Positions 18,872-27,182 of a stretch of DNA of 64,000 bases are shown in pieces. The notes under the pieces are model-generated. The model saw nothing but the letters and a program-made list of their open reading frames with translations. It did not search any database and had not been told where the DNA came from. Each line of letters begins with the position of its first letter. Position 1 is the first letter of the stretch. Source of the stretch: Rhodobacter ferrooxidans (GTDB lineage Bacteria; Pseudomonadota; Alphaproteobacteria; Rhodobacterales; Rhodobacteraceae); NCBI RefSeq assembly GCF_000176015.1, contig NZ_ACYY01000009.1, forward strand, positions 62,001 through 126,000, given 5' to 3'. The position numbers were made by a program, and so were the translations under genes.

Positions 18872-19576
18872 ATGCCGCAACCGATCACGCTTTACTATTG
18901 GCCCACCCCGAACGGTCACAAGATCAGCATCGCACTGGAGGAGATGGGGCTGCCCTACAGCATCCATCCCGTAAACATCGGCAAGGGCGAGCAGTTCGAC
19001 CCCGAGTTCCTGAAGATCGCGCCGAACAACCGGATGCCCGCGATCACCGACCCCGAGGGGCCGGACGGCGCGCCGATCTCGATCTTTGAATCCGGGGCGA
19101 TCCTGCAATATCTGGGCCGCAAGACCGGGCTGTTTTATGGCACAACCGAACGGCAGCGGGTGGCGGTTGAAGAATGGCTGATGTGGCAGATGGGCGGCGT
19201 CGGGCCGATGGCGGGGCAAGCGCACCACTTCCTGAAATACGCCCCGGCGATGGAGCCACCGCAAGACCTGCCCTATGCCAAGGACCGCTACCGGCGCGAG
19301 GTGGCGCGGCTTTACGGCGTGCTGGACCGACAATTGGCGACGCATGAGTTCGCCGCAGGCGATTTCCTCAGCCTCGCCGATTTCGCCATCTGGCCCTGGG
19401 CGATGGGCTGGGAAGGTCAGCAGCAAAGCCTTGACGACAAACCGCATTTCAAACGCTGGCTGGAGGCGTTGGCGCTGCGCCCCGGCTTCATCCGCGGCAA
19501 GGCGGTGGGGGCCGAGTTGCGGGAGCCGCCCGATGCGCAGGCCATGCAGGTGCTTTACGGCATCAAGCCGGCCTGA
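18872..19576 (+). CDS. Glutathione S-transferase, YfcG/YghU (Nu/Ure2-like) type
   Basis: 234 residues. The N-terminal thioredoxin-like domain has YYWPTPNGHKISIALEEMGLPY, and the glutathione Glu-Ser pair is in SIFESGAILQYLG. WLMWQMGGVGPMAGQAHHF opens the helical domain. This combination marks the YfcG/YghU group, which act as glutathione-dependent disulfide-bond reductases or peroxidases. The ATG at 18872 is preceded by AAAGGAG. The 3' end overlaps ppsA, on the opposite strand, by 14 bp. Confidence 0.94.
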   Translation: MPQPITLYYWPTPNGHKISIALEEMGLPYSIHPVNIGKGEQFDPEFLKIAPNNRMPAITDPEGPDGAPISIFESGAILQYLGRKTGLFYGTTERQRVAVEEWLMWQMGGVGPMAGQAHHFLKYAPAMEPPQDLPYAKDRYRREVARLYGVLDRQLATHEFAAGDFLSLADFAIWPWAMGWEGQQQSLDDKPHFKRWLEALALRPGFIRGKAVGAELREPPDAQAMQVLYGIKPA

Positions 19577-21959
19577 CCCCCGCCGCCTCTGCCGCCGCGA
19601 CGTGCTGTTTCACCGCCAGGAAACTGTCGGGCGTCACCGAAATCGCGTCGATACCTGCGGCCACCAAGAGCCGGGCAAACTCGGGGTCGTTCGATGGCGC
19701 CTGCCCGCACAGCCCGATATGCCGCCCCGCCGCCTTTGCCCGCGCGATCACGGTTTCAATCATCCACAGCACCGCCGGGTCGCGTTCGCGGAACAGCCCC
19801 GCCAGTTCGGCGGAATCGCGGTCCACGCCAAGGGTCAGTTGCGTGAGGTCATTCGAGCCGATGGAGAAGCCGTCAAAGCGTTTGGCAAATTCATCCGCCA
19901 GGATCACATTCGACGGAATCTCGCACATCACATAGACTTGCAGGCCGTTCTTGCCGCGCTCCAGCCCGTTTTCGGCCATCACCGCCAGCACGCGGTCGGC
20001 CTCCTCGGGCGAGCGGCAGAACGGGATCATCACCACCACATTGTCAAACCCCATGCCCTCGCGCAGGTGCTTGATCGCCCGACATTCCAGCGCGAAACCG
20101 TCGCGGTAGGCGTCGGAATAGTAGCGCGAGGCGCCGCGGAAACCGATCATCGGGTTTTCCTCGGCCGGTTCGAACTGCGCGCCGCCCATGAGGCCCGCGT
20201 ATTCGTTGGTCTTGAAATCCGACATCCGCACAATGGCCGGGTGCGGATACCAGGTGGCGGCGATACGCGACAGGCCCATCGCCAGCTTCTCGACGAAATA
20301 GGCCGGTTTGTCGGGGTAGCCGCGGGTCAGGTGGGCAATCTCGGCGCGGGCGGCGGGGTCGGTCAGGCTGTCGAACCGGGTCAGCGCCAGGGGGTGCACC
20401 CGGATGGCGTTGGAGATCACGAATTCCATCCGCGCCAGCCCGACGCCATCCACCGGCAGCCGCCACCAGCGGGCGGCAGCGGCGGGGTTGGCAAGGTTCA
20501 GCATCACCTCGGTGCGGGTCTGCGGCACCTGATCCAGCTTCAGTTCGGTCACCTCGAATTCGGCAATGCCATCATAGACAAAGCCATGGTCGCCCTCGGC
20601 GCAGGACACGGTGACCGCTTGGCCGTCATGCAGCAGATGCGTGGCGTTGCCGGTGCCGACGATGGCGGGCAGGCCCAACTCGCGGCTGACGATGGCGGCA
20701 TGGCTGGTGCGGCCACCATGGTCGGTGATGATGGCGCGGGCGCGTTTCATCACCGGCACCCAGTCGGGGTCGGTGGTCGAGGTGACCAGCACCGATCCAT
20801 CGACAAATTTGGCGATATCGGCGGCAGAGCGGATCAGGCACACCTCGCCCGCGGCCACTGCATCCCCGACGCTGAGGCCTTCGAGCAGCTTCTTGCCCCT
20901 GGATTTCAGGGCATAGCTGCGCAACGCCCCGACATCGGCGCGCGATTGCACGGTTTCCGGCCGGGCCTGAACGATCCAGATCACCCCGGTTTCGCCGTCG
21001 CGCGCCCATTCGATATCCATCGGCGTGCCATAATGCGCCTCGATCACGCAGGCCTGGCGGGCCAGATCAAGGATTTCGGCGTCGCTGAGCACAAAGGCCT
21101 CGCGCTCGGCCTGGCTGGTCGGCACGTTTCGGGTGGCGGCAGCGCCGGTGGCGTGGATCAGCTTGCGCTCCTTCTCGCCCAGCGATTTCTGCAGGATCGG
21201 CACCAGCGACGGATTGCCAAGGAACGGCTTGTAGACCTGATATTCGTCCGGGTTCACCGTGCCCTGCACCACGTTTTCGCCAAGCCCCCAGGCGGCGTTG
21301 ATCAGCACCACCTTGTCGAACCCCGATTCGGTGTCGATCGAGAACATCACCCCGGCGCCGCCAAGGTCGGATCGCACCATCAGTTGCACCCCGATCGACA
21401 GCGCCACCGAGGTGGGGGCAAAGCCCTTCAGCCGCCGGTAGGTGATGGCGCGGTCGGTATAAAGCGAGGCATAGCAGCGCCGACAGGCCTCCAGCAGCGC
21501 GGTTTCGCCGACAATGTTCAGATAGGTTTCCTGCTGACCGGCGAAACTGGCGTCGGGCAGGTCTTCGGCGGTGGCGGAAGATCGCACCGCCACGGCGGGA
21601 TCGGTCTTGCCGACCCGCTGGCCAAGGCTGCGGTAGGCTGCGACAATTTCGGCGGCGATGGCGTCGGGCCAGTGGCCTGCGGCGATGGCCGTGCGCAATT
21701 CCTGCCCCACGGCGGCCAGTGTCGCCCGGCCTTCGGCCAGTGCGGCCATCCGGGCGTCCAGCAGCGCGGGCAGGCCGTTTTCGGCCAGATAGCGGCGGAA
21801 GGCCTGCGCCGTGGTGGCAAAGCCGGGCGGCACCCGGATGCCTTTGGCGCCAAGCCCCTGCACCATCTCGCCCAGCGAGGCGTTCTTGCCGCCGACAATG
21901 CCGACATCGGCGCGCGAGGTATCTTCAAACCACTTCAGGAATTCGGGTTTCGCAGACAT
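19563..21959 (-). CDS. ppsA: Phosphoenolpyruvate synthase
   Basis: 798 residues. It makes phosphoenolpyruvate from pyruvate and ATP for gluconeogenesis. It carries the ATP-grasp N-domain (VGGKNASLGEMVQGL), the phosphohistidine swivel domain with the catalytic His at about residue 420 in GGRTSHAAIVSRELGLPAIVG, and the C-terminal barrel with IGSNDLTQLTLGVDRDS and GLCGQAPS. The start has GGAGGG upstream; a longer frame is unsupported. It is convergent and slightly overlapping with the glutathione transferase gene. Confidence 0.97.
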   Translation of the reverse strand: MSAKPEFLKWFEDTSRADVGIVGGKNASLGEMVQGLGAKGIRVPPGFATTAQAFRRYLAENGLPALLDARMAALAEGRATLAAVGQELRTAIAAGHWPDAIAAEIVAAYRSLGQRVGKTDPAVAVRSSATAEDLPDASFAGQQETYLNIVGETALLEACRRCYASLYTDRAITYRRLKGFAPTSVALSIGVQLMVRSDLGGAGVMFSIDTESGFDKVVLINAAWGLGENVVQGTVNPDEYQVYKPFLGNPSLVPILQKSLGEKERKLIHATGAAATRNVPTSQAEREAFVLSDAEILDLARQACVIEAHYGTPMDIEWARDGETGVIWIVQARPETVQSRADVGALRSYALKSRGKKLLEGLSVGDAVAAGEVCLIRSAADIAKFVDGSVLVTSTTDPDWVPVMKRARAIITDHGGRTSHAAIVSRELGLPAIVGTGNATHLLHDGQAVTVSCAEGDHGFVYDGIAEFEVTELKLDQVPQTRTEVMLNLANPAAAARWWRLPVDGVGLARMEFVISNAIRVHPLALTRFDSLTDPAARAEIAHLTRGYPDKPAYFVEKLAMGLSRIAATWYPHPAIVRMSDFKTNEYAGLMGGAQFEPAEENPMIGFRGASRYYSDAYRDGFALECRAIKHLREGMGFDNVVVMIPFCRSPEEADRVLAVMAENGLERGKNGLQVYVMCEIPSNVILADEFAKRFDGFSIGSNDLTQLTLGVDRDSAELAGLFRERDPAVLWMIETVIARAKAAGRHIGLCGQAPSNDPEFARLLVAAGIDAISVTPDSFLAVKQHVAAAEAAGVRPA

Positions 21960-22176
21960 GGGCCAGCCCTCCACGATTGCAACCAATACAGACATAATGC
22001 CTGAAATAACGGCAATTTGCATTGATGCCGCGCAAGCTACCGGGCTATTCGCGACATTAACGGACTTGACTCCCGCAGGCGCTCCACGCTCAAAAAGGCG
22101 GCCGACGCGAGAGTCGGGCTGGTGCCGCTGCTGACCGATGTCCTGCTGTCATTGGTTCCGAAAGGCTTGGGAGACA

Positions 22177-23130
22177 ATGATGGCGACTGTAGCTGACGCG
22201 CGGACCGCAAGGCACCGGGGCGGTTTTTCGGGGTCATTCGGGCGGCTTGCGGGCCGGACGAAGCGCTTGGTGCTTGCGGCGCTGGTTCTGGCGCTGGCGG
22301 CCTGCGGGTCCACCAACACCGACACCGGCAGCATTGGCCGAACGCTGGCCAACACGCCGCTGCAAGACTGCTGCACCGGCGCCGAAAGCTTTCCGCCGGC
22401 CCTTGTCGGTCTGGTCGATCCGATCGCGCCGGTGTTTGGCGTGGTGGTTGGCAACATGGTGTTGCGGCCCGGATATGTGCTGCAAACCGGGGCACAGCAA
22501 AAGCTGTTGCGCGAAGTGCAGCCGCTGGATGTGCTGGTGCTCAGTTCCAAGGGCCATATGTCGGGCAACCTGATCCCGGGCCTGTTCGGGCATGTCATCA
22601 CCTATCTGGGCACCGAAGCCGAGCTGCGCAAGCTGCGGGTCTGGGACGATCCGCGCGTGGTGCCGCATCACGACAGCATCCGTGCCGGGGCGGTTTTCAT
22701 TGAATCCGACCTGCATGGCGTGCATCTTTCAACCCCGGATCAGGCGCTGGATACCGACCGGATCGCCGTTCTGCGGCCCAATCTGGCCGGGACGCAGCGC
22801 CGCAGGCAGGCGCTGGTGGGTTTCTATGCCCGGATCGGCACCAAGTTCGATTTCCGCATGGACAATGCCACCACGGCCAAACTGTATTGCGGCGAACTGG
22901 TGGCGCAGGTGATGCCGGAACTGTCGCTGCCGGTGCGCCCGATGTATGGCCGTCAATCCATCATGCCGGACGATGTGGTGGCCGAGGCCGCGGTGCAACG
23001 TTCGCGGCTTGATCTGGTCTATTACCTGCGCGCCAACCGCAATGGCGCGGCGTCGGGCAGCCGGGCCACGCTGATCAGGGACATTTCCGGCTATTGGGCC
23101 AACCAGAACCGCAACAGCCGCCCGATCTGA
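22177..23130 (+). CDS. YiiX/YebB-like permuted papain-fold lipoprotein
   Basis: 317 residues. A signal peptide with lipobox (LVLALAAC) points to a lipoprotein. The core matches the YiiX/YebB (permuted NlpC/P60) cysteine-hydrolase family: PLDVLVLSSKG, then the probable catalytic His in FGHVITYLG (about H139) and the probable catalytic Cys in KLYCGELV (about C238). These enzymes are thought to cut amide or ester bonds in peptides or lipids, but the substrate is unknown. The start is one of two consecutive ATGs following GGGAGACA. It is convergent with a phospholipase-D-like lipoprotein, an envelope-related neighbour. Confidence 0.85.
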   Translation: MMATVADARTARHRGGFSGSFGRLAGRTKRLVLAALVLALAACGSTNTDTGSIGRTLANTPLQDCCTGAESFPPALVGLVDPIAPVFGVVVGNMVLRPGYVLQTGAQQKLLREVQPLDVLVLSSKGHMSGNLIPGLFGHVITYLGTEAELRKLRVWDDPRVVPHHDSIRAGAVFIESDLHGVHLSTPDQALDTDRIAVLRPNLAGTQRRRQALVGFYARIGTKFDFRMDNATTAKLYCGELVAQVMPELSLPVRPMYGRQSIMPDDVVAEAAVQRSRLDLVYYLRANRNGAASGSRATLIRDISGYWANQNRNSRPI

Positions 23131-23154
23131 AGCCGCGGCATCTGGCGGGGCGGG

Positions 23155-25179
23155 CTACAGCAGCCCACGCAGAAACGCCGAATGAGACAGGAAGCGCACG
23201 AGGAAACTGATCTCGCCCGGCCCGCGCAGCCGCACGGAATCTGTCAGATATTCGTTGAACAACGGTTGCAGGCGGCGGTTGAACGCAGGGTCCAGCACCG
23301 CCACGCCATTCTCGGTATCGTGCAGAAATGCCCGCTGGTTGAAGTTGACCGAGCCGAGGATGGTCAGCCGCCCGTCGATCATCACGATCTTGGAATGAAG
23401 GATGTTGGTGGGGTGGATGTGCTCGTAAAGCGCCGCCTCGGCAACAAATTCCCGCACGAACAGCCGGTTCAGGTCGCTTTTCTGTTTGCCCAGCGGGTCG
23501 TTGTCCATGTTCAGCGGCAGGATGAAGCGCACGCGCACCCCGCGCGCCTCGGCCCGCCGGAAGGCCGCGGCCAGCGCAGGCGTCAGGTTCATGTAGGGCG
23601 ACACGATGTCGATCGAGTGCCGTGCTGCATCGAACAGCGCCACATACCAGCGTTCCAGCGCCCGGCCATCGACATAGGGCACTGACAGGAAATGCGTCAT
23701 GCCGGTCTGCGGCGCCGGGCCTTCGGTGGCCAGCGTGAACGGTCGGTACACGCTTGTTGCGGCATCGCGGTGCCAGAAGGTTGACAACTGCGCCATCAGC
23801 GCCCGCACGGTGGCATCGGACCGCAGGTCGATATCCAGGTCGTCATAAGCCGAAAAGAACGCCGCCACGCTTTTAGGGCGGTCGGCGTAGTTGTAAAGCT
23901 CGGGGAAGGCCGACAGATCGCGCGGGGTGCTGAACAGGAAACCGTCGTGCAGGTTGCGCCCCGAGGCCATGAAATGCGACTGGCCGGGGCGGGCGGAAAG
24001 CGTGGCGAAAACCTTGATATGGTTGCCGCGATGCAAGCGATCCAGCAGATCGCGCGGCGCGGGCAGCGCGGGCGGGGTCCATTCGAACCGCTGGATCTGC
24101 ACCAACGGGTATCTGGCGGCGAGTTCGCGCAGCATGGTGTTGCTTTTGCCGCCGGTCATGTGGCCGGTGACCAGCACCCGCACCGGCGTGCCACGGGCGG
24201 CGTGATATTCCAGCGCCCGGAAGATCAGCCGCCCCGAGAAATCCGCCCGCAGGTGCAGGTAGGACAGGTAGATCAGGTCAAGCTTCGGCGCGTTGGAAAA
24301 ATCCAGCGGCATCTCGGGGTTGCCCGCCGCGATCTGCGCCCGGGTCAGCCGCCGCCCGGTCAGCGCCGCGATCTTGGCGTTGAAGGCATCGAACGGGTCG
24401 GCCAGCAGGTCGGCCTGCCCCAGCGGCCCGGTGCAGCTGCGCGACAGCGCGCCCGAGGCGAAGAACGCCCGCTCCAGCGGGTCCAGCCCGCGGGGGCTTG
24501 GCTGGGTGCACAGGTCATAACGCTGATCCAGCCGCGCCAGTGCCGGGTCGGCCAGTTCCTCGCGTTGCAGGGTCAGGGTGTAGCTGGCGGGTTTGCCCAG
24601 CGGGCCGATGGCAAGGTTGCAGGTGTCGGTCTGCGGCGGCAGCAGCAGCCTTGTGGCATCGGGGGCGGCGTTGGTCATCGCCAGCAGGAAATGCCGCCCC
24701 GCGGCCACGCCGCGCTCCTCGTCGGCGGTGCGCATCTGCAACGGGCCGTCGCAGATGCCGCGCAGCGACAGCGCCCGAGGACCGTTGAGATGCAGCGTGA
24801 CCGCAGTGTCCGCCGCTTGCAGGCCCGAGAAGCGGAACACCGCTCCTGCCACCGGCCCCGTCGCGTCCAGATAGACATCCGCCGCCGCCCGCCGCCAGCG
24901 CTGCTGGAACAGCCGCGGGCCGGGGGCGGCAGCCAGACTGCCGGCGGTCAGCGGAGCGATAGCGCCCGGCTTGCCCTGCACCACGGCTTGCAGTTGCGCC
25001 TGATAGGCGGCCTCAACCCGGCCTTGCGTTGGCTGTGCGTTCAGCAGGCGGTTGGCGCTGGTCCGGGCCGGATCGGCACAGCCGCCCATCAGGGCGAGTG
25101 CTGCCAGCATTGCCGCGACCGGCCCCCTCACCTGACGCCCCTCCCTGCTGCGGCCGACATTTTGGCCTTTCCTGTCCAT
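23155..25179 (-). CDS. Phospholipase D-like (ClsC-type) lipoprotein
   Basis: 674 residues from the chosen start MDRKGQNVGRSREG, followed by a signal sequence ending in lipobox LMGGC. There is a ~200-residue N-terminal extension before the PLD region. The second HKD motif is perfect: HSKIVMIDG, H595, K597 and D602, followed by GSVNFNQR. The first is HIKVFATL (H387, K389) where the Asp is replaced, although the downstream SGRN block is kept. Related proteins transfer or hydrolyse phosphatidyl groups, for example in cardiolipin synthesis. The unusual first motif and extra domain leave the activity open. Confidence 0.85.
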   Translation of the reverse strand: MDRKGQNVGRSREGRQVRGPVAAMLAALALMGGCADPARTSANRLLNAQPTQGRVEAAYQAQLQAVVQGKPGAIAPLTAGSLAAAPGPRLFQQRWRRAAADVYLDATGPVAGAVFRFSGLQAADTAVTLHLNGPRALSLRGICDGPLQMRTADEERGVAAGRHFLLAMTNAAPDATRLLLPPQTDTCNLAIGPLGKPASYTLTLQREELADPALARLDQRYDLCTQPSPRGLDPLERAFFASGALSRSCTGPLGQADLLADPFDAFNAKIAALTGRRLTRAQIAAGNPEMPLDFSNAPKLDLIYLSYLHLRADFSGRLIFRALEYHAARGTPVRVLVTGHMTGGKSNTMLRELAARYPLVQIQRFEWTPPALPAPRDLLDRLHRGNHIKVFATLSARPGQSHFMASGRNLHDGFLFSTPRDLSAFPELYNYADRPKSVAAFFSAYDDLDIDLRSDATVRALMAQLSTFWHRDAATSVYRPFTLATEGPAPQTGMTHFLSVPYVDGRALERWYVALFDAARHSIDIVSPYMNLTPALAAAFRRAEARGVRVRFILPLNMDNDPLGKQKSDLNRLFVREFVAEAALYEHIHPTNILHSKIVMIDGRLTILGSVNFNQRAFLHDTENGVAVLDPAFNRRLQPLFNEYLTDSVRLRGPGEISFLVRFLSHSAFLRGLL

Positions 25180-25316
25180 GACATAGCACCCGCTCCCCAA
25201 GCAGACAATGTGCGGGGCGGTCGCGGGGGGCTGCGACAGAACGGCCCGCTGCCCGGCGTTGCCATATGCGCCCGCCTGCCGCAATGATGACCGGGCAGGC
25301 AACGGAGGAACGCGCG

Positions 25317-26021
25317 ATGTGCTGGAGTTCGGGAGCCACGATCGCCATGGTGGCCGCAGGGGCGGTGGCCACGGCGATCAGCATCCGGCGCGGCGATCCG
25401 GTGGCGATGCCGCTGGCGCTGGCCTATTTCACCTTCATGGAGGCGTTGCAGGTCGGCGGCTACATGGTGATCAACCAGTGCGGCAGCCCGGTCAACCAGA
25501 GCCTGACCCTGCTGTCGATCCTGCATATCGTGTTTCAGCCGCTGTTCATCAACGCCTTCGCCATGGAACTGGTGCCGCGCGAGGTGAAGCTGCGGGTGCG
25601 GATGGCGGTGTTCATCGGTTGCGCGCTGTCCTCGGTGATCATGCTGTTGCAGCTTTACCCGTTCGACTGGGCCGGGGTCTGCGCGCCGGGGTCGATCCTG
25701 TGCGGCAAGATCCTGTGCACGGTGTCCGGCGTCTGGCATCAGGCCTGGGACGTGCCCTACAACGGCTTGCTTGTGCCGCTGGAAAACCTGCTGGGCACCA
25801 CGCTGGGCTTCCCCAGCTACATGATCGCGGCCTTCGTGCTGCCGCTGCTGTATGGTGCCTGGCGCTTTGCGCTGTTCCAGTTCCTGATGGGGCCGGTGCT
25901 GGCCGGGCAACTGACCACAGCACCCAACGAGGTGCCGGCGATCTGGTGCCTGTTCTCGATCGGTCTGGCGCTGGTATCGCTCAGCCCCGCCATCCGGCAG
26001 CGGATGACGGTGCGGGCCTGA
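25317..26021 (+). CDS. Multi-pass membrane protein, DUF5765-like
   Basis: 234 residues with about six hydrophobic segments, opening MCWSSGATIAMVAAGA and containing FTFMEALQVGGYMVI. I recall this start and the MEALQ region from the DUF5765 family of alphaproteobacterial inner-membrane proteins, so that name is tentative. Several cysteines lie in the loop with APGSILCGKILC. The start follows ACGGAGGAACGCGCG, an ideal ribosome binding site, which rejects an upstream in-frame ATG. It is divergent from the PLD lipoprotein. Function is unknown. Confidence 0.82.
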   Translation: MCWSSGATIAMVAAGAVATAISIRRGDPVAMPLALAYFTFMEALQVGGYMVINQCGSPVNQSLTLLSILHIVFQPLFINAFAMELVPREVKLRVRMAVFIGCALSSVIMLLQLYPFDWAGVCAPGSILCGKILCTVSGVWHQAWDVPYNGLLVPLENLLGTTLGFPSYMIAAFVLPLLYGAWRFALFQFLMGPVLAGQLTTAPNEVPAIWCLFSIGLALVSLSPAIRQRMTVRA

Positions 26022-26043
26022 GGGCTTTGGGGCAAGTGCTGGA

Positions 26044-26120
26044 TGGTACCGACGCCCCGGCTCGAACGGGGGACCCCCAGATCCACAATCTGGTGCTCTA
26101 ACCAACTGAGCTACGTCGGC
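26044..26120 (-). tRNA. tRNA-His (GTG)
   Basis: A 77-base cloverleaf with encoded CCA. The anticodon arm CAGATTGTGGATCTG gives anticodon GTG, the D arm is GCTCAGTTGGTTAGAGC and the T arm has GTTCGAGCC. The acceptor stem begins G1 opposite U72 with A73 as discriminator, and the base before G1 is T, so no G-1 is encoded. This is the known alphaproteobacterial form recognised by their unusual HisRS. Confidence 0.97.
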
Positions 26121-26227
26121 ACTTGGCGGCCATTTAGCCGGGCACCCGGCGGATTGCAAGGGCCTTCGCGCTTGCCTGCGCGGCCGTTCGGCGCTACCCG
26201 AAACAGGCAGCAACGCCGGAGACCGCC

Positions 26228-26440
26228 ATGAGCATCGACAAGCAAAGCGACATCGCCGCCAACATCCAGATCGGCCCGACCAGCGTCGGCATGGTGCGGA
26301 TCTATATCGAGGCCGAGGGGATCGAGCTGCCGCTGGATTTCGACCCCGAAGAGGCCGAGGAGATTGCCGAAGAGCTGCGCGCCGCCGCCGCCGCCGCCCG
26401 CACGCTGGCCACATCCGGCCCCAAGGGCAAGAAGCGCTAA
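26228..26440 (+). CDS. Small acidic protein, DUF6324-like
   Basis: 70 residues: MSIDKQSDIAANIQIGPTS start, VRIYIEAEGIELPLDFDP core and a helical EEAEEIAEELRAAAAAART tail ending in lysines. It resembles a small conserved family of Rhodobacteraceae that I know as DUF6324; the name is from memory. GGAGA precedes the ATG. It ends four bases into the convergent mmcB frame. Function is unknown. Confidence 0.82.
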   Translation: MSIDKQSDIAANIQIGPTSVGMVRIYIEAEGIELPLDFDPEEAEEIAEELRAAAAAARTLATSGPKGKKR

Positions 26441-26904
26441 AGCGTCGCGGTCACCAGCCCGGCCACGCCGGGATCGCGCAAGGCGTGCAGCCGCGCCGCC
26501 GCGTGGCGGGCGAATTTCTGCAGCATCACCCGCCGCCGCGCCGAGGCCAGTGCGGTATCCGGCCCCATCCGCAAAATCTCGGCGTCATAGGCGTCGGCGA
26601 CGATCAGCCCGGTGCCTTCGGGCAGCAAGTCGGTCGGGAAATCGGCATCCACCGCCCAGAAGAACCGGTCGCACCATTCCAGATAGCCCTGCCACTTGCG
26701 GTCGGTGGCATAGTCGGTGCGCGAGGATTTGCACTCGATCACCCAGATCTCGCCCTTCGGCCCCAAAGCCATCACATCGACCCGCAGGCCGGGGGTGGGC
26801 ACCAGTTCCTCGACGGTGACGAAATCATGGCTGCGCAAATGCCGACAGACCCCGCGCGCAAGGCGCTGGCCGGGCATCGGCGGCAGGGGTTCCAGAGTGT
26901 TCAT
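26437..26904 (-). CDS. mmcB: MmcB-type DNA repair protein (SOS-induced)
   Basis: 155 residues of the MmcB-like family, a restriction-endonuclease-like fold. LRVDVMALGPKGEIWVIECK and SRTDYATDRKWQGYLEWCDRFFWAV contain the PD-(D/E)xK-like D...ExK arrangement. In Caulobacter mmcB is SOS-induced and contributes to mitomycin C resistance. Here a perfect GTTC-N7-GTTC LexA box lies just upstream, which agrees. The ATG at 26904 is chosen because the alternative TTG upstream falls inside that box. Confidence 0.93.
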   Translation of the reverse strand: MNTLEPLPPMPGQRLARGVCRHLRSHDFVTVEELVPTPGLRVDVMALGPKGEIWVIECKSSRTDYATDRKWQGYLEWCDRFFWAVDADFPTDLLPEGTGLIVADAYDAEILRMGPDTALASARRRVMLQKFARHAAARLHALRDPGVAGLVTATL

Positions 26905-26915
26905 GCGCAAAATAT

Positions 26916-26930
26916 GAACCAAAGGTGAAC
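26916..26930 (-). promoter_or_regulatory. LexA (SOS) box of mmcB
   Basis: On the minus strand the sequence is GTTCACCTTTGGTTC, an exact match to the alphaproteobacterial LexA operator GTTC-N7-GTTC. It ends 12 bases before the mmcB start, so bound LexA should block transcription until DNA damage. Confidence 0.92.
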
Positions 26931-26942
26931 ATCACGCAAGCC

Positions 26943-26971
26943 TTGCGTTGCGGGGCAAGGCCGCCTATCTG
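26943..26971 (+). promoter_or_regulatory. Promoter of the structured small RNA
   Basis: A TTGCGT hexamer (26943-26948) and TATCTG (26966-26971) are separated by 17 bases, a good sigma-70 pattern. The predicted start, about seven bases downstream, falls on the 5' edge of the closing stem of the small RNA. Confidence 0.55.
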
Positions 26972-26976
26972 TTGGG

Positions 26977-27145
26977 GTGGCGGGTTCTGCTCTTCTCGTG
27001 CGAGGCCCTTTTCCAGTGGCCGATAAGCATCTCCGAGGGAGCTGGCTCTGCCAGGGTTCTGGCCCTGGTATCTGGCGACCAACCTGAACACTCAGGCTCT
27101 CGGGAAATTCACGTCTCCACGGCCGCTGCGGATCCCGCCACTTTC
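26977..27145 (+). ncRNA. ssrS: Structured small RNA, 6S-like
   Basis: About 165 bases with no credible protein. The ends pair: GTGGCGGGTTC (26977-26987) with GATCCCGCCAC (27131-27141), 10 of 11 bases. Inside, CCGAG..AGC pairs with GCTCTCGG, TGCCAGGG pairs with CCCTGGTA as an apical hairpin, and CCTGAACACTCAGG forms a small hairpin. Length, long-rod shape, central open region and a promoter ending at the closing stem fit 6S RNA, the regulator that mimics an open promoter and traps RNA polymerase. I could not match a known Rhodobacteraceae 6S sequence from memory, so the name is tentative; a structured RNA is more certain than its identity. Confidence 0.55.
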
Positions 27146-27182
27146 CGCAGCAAACCACCTTCCAAGGATTTACTTGCCGACC

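Noticed and set aside
26977-27145. tmRNA, RNase P RNA or SRP RNA
   Set aside because: No tag-coding frame or tRNA-like ends, no RNase P conserved GAGGAAAGTCCGGGC core, and no SRP GGAAGCAGCC loop.
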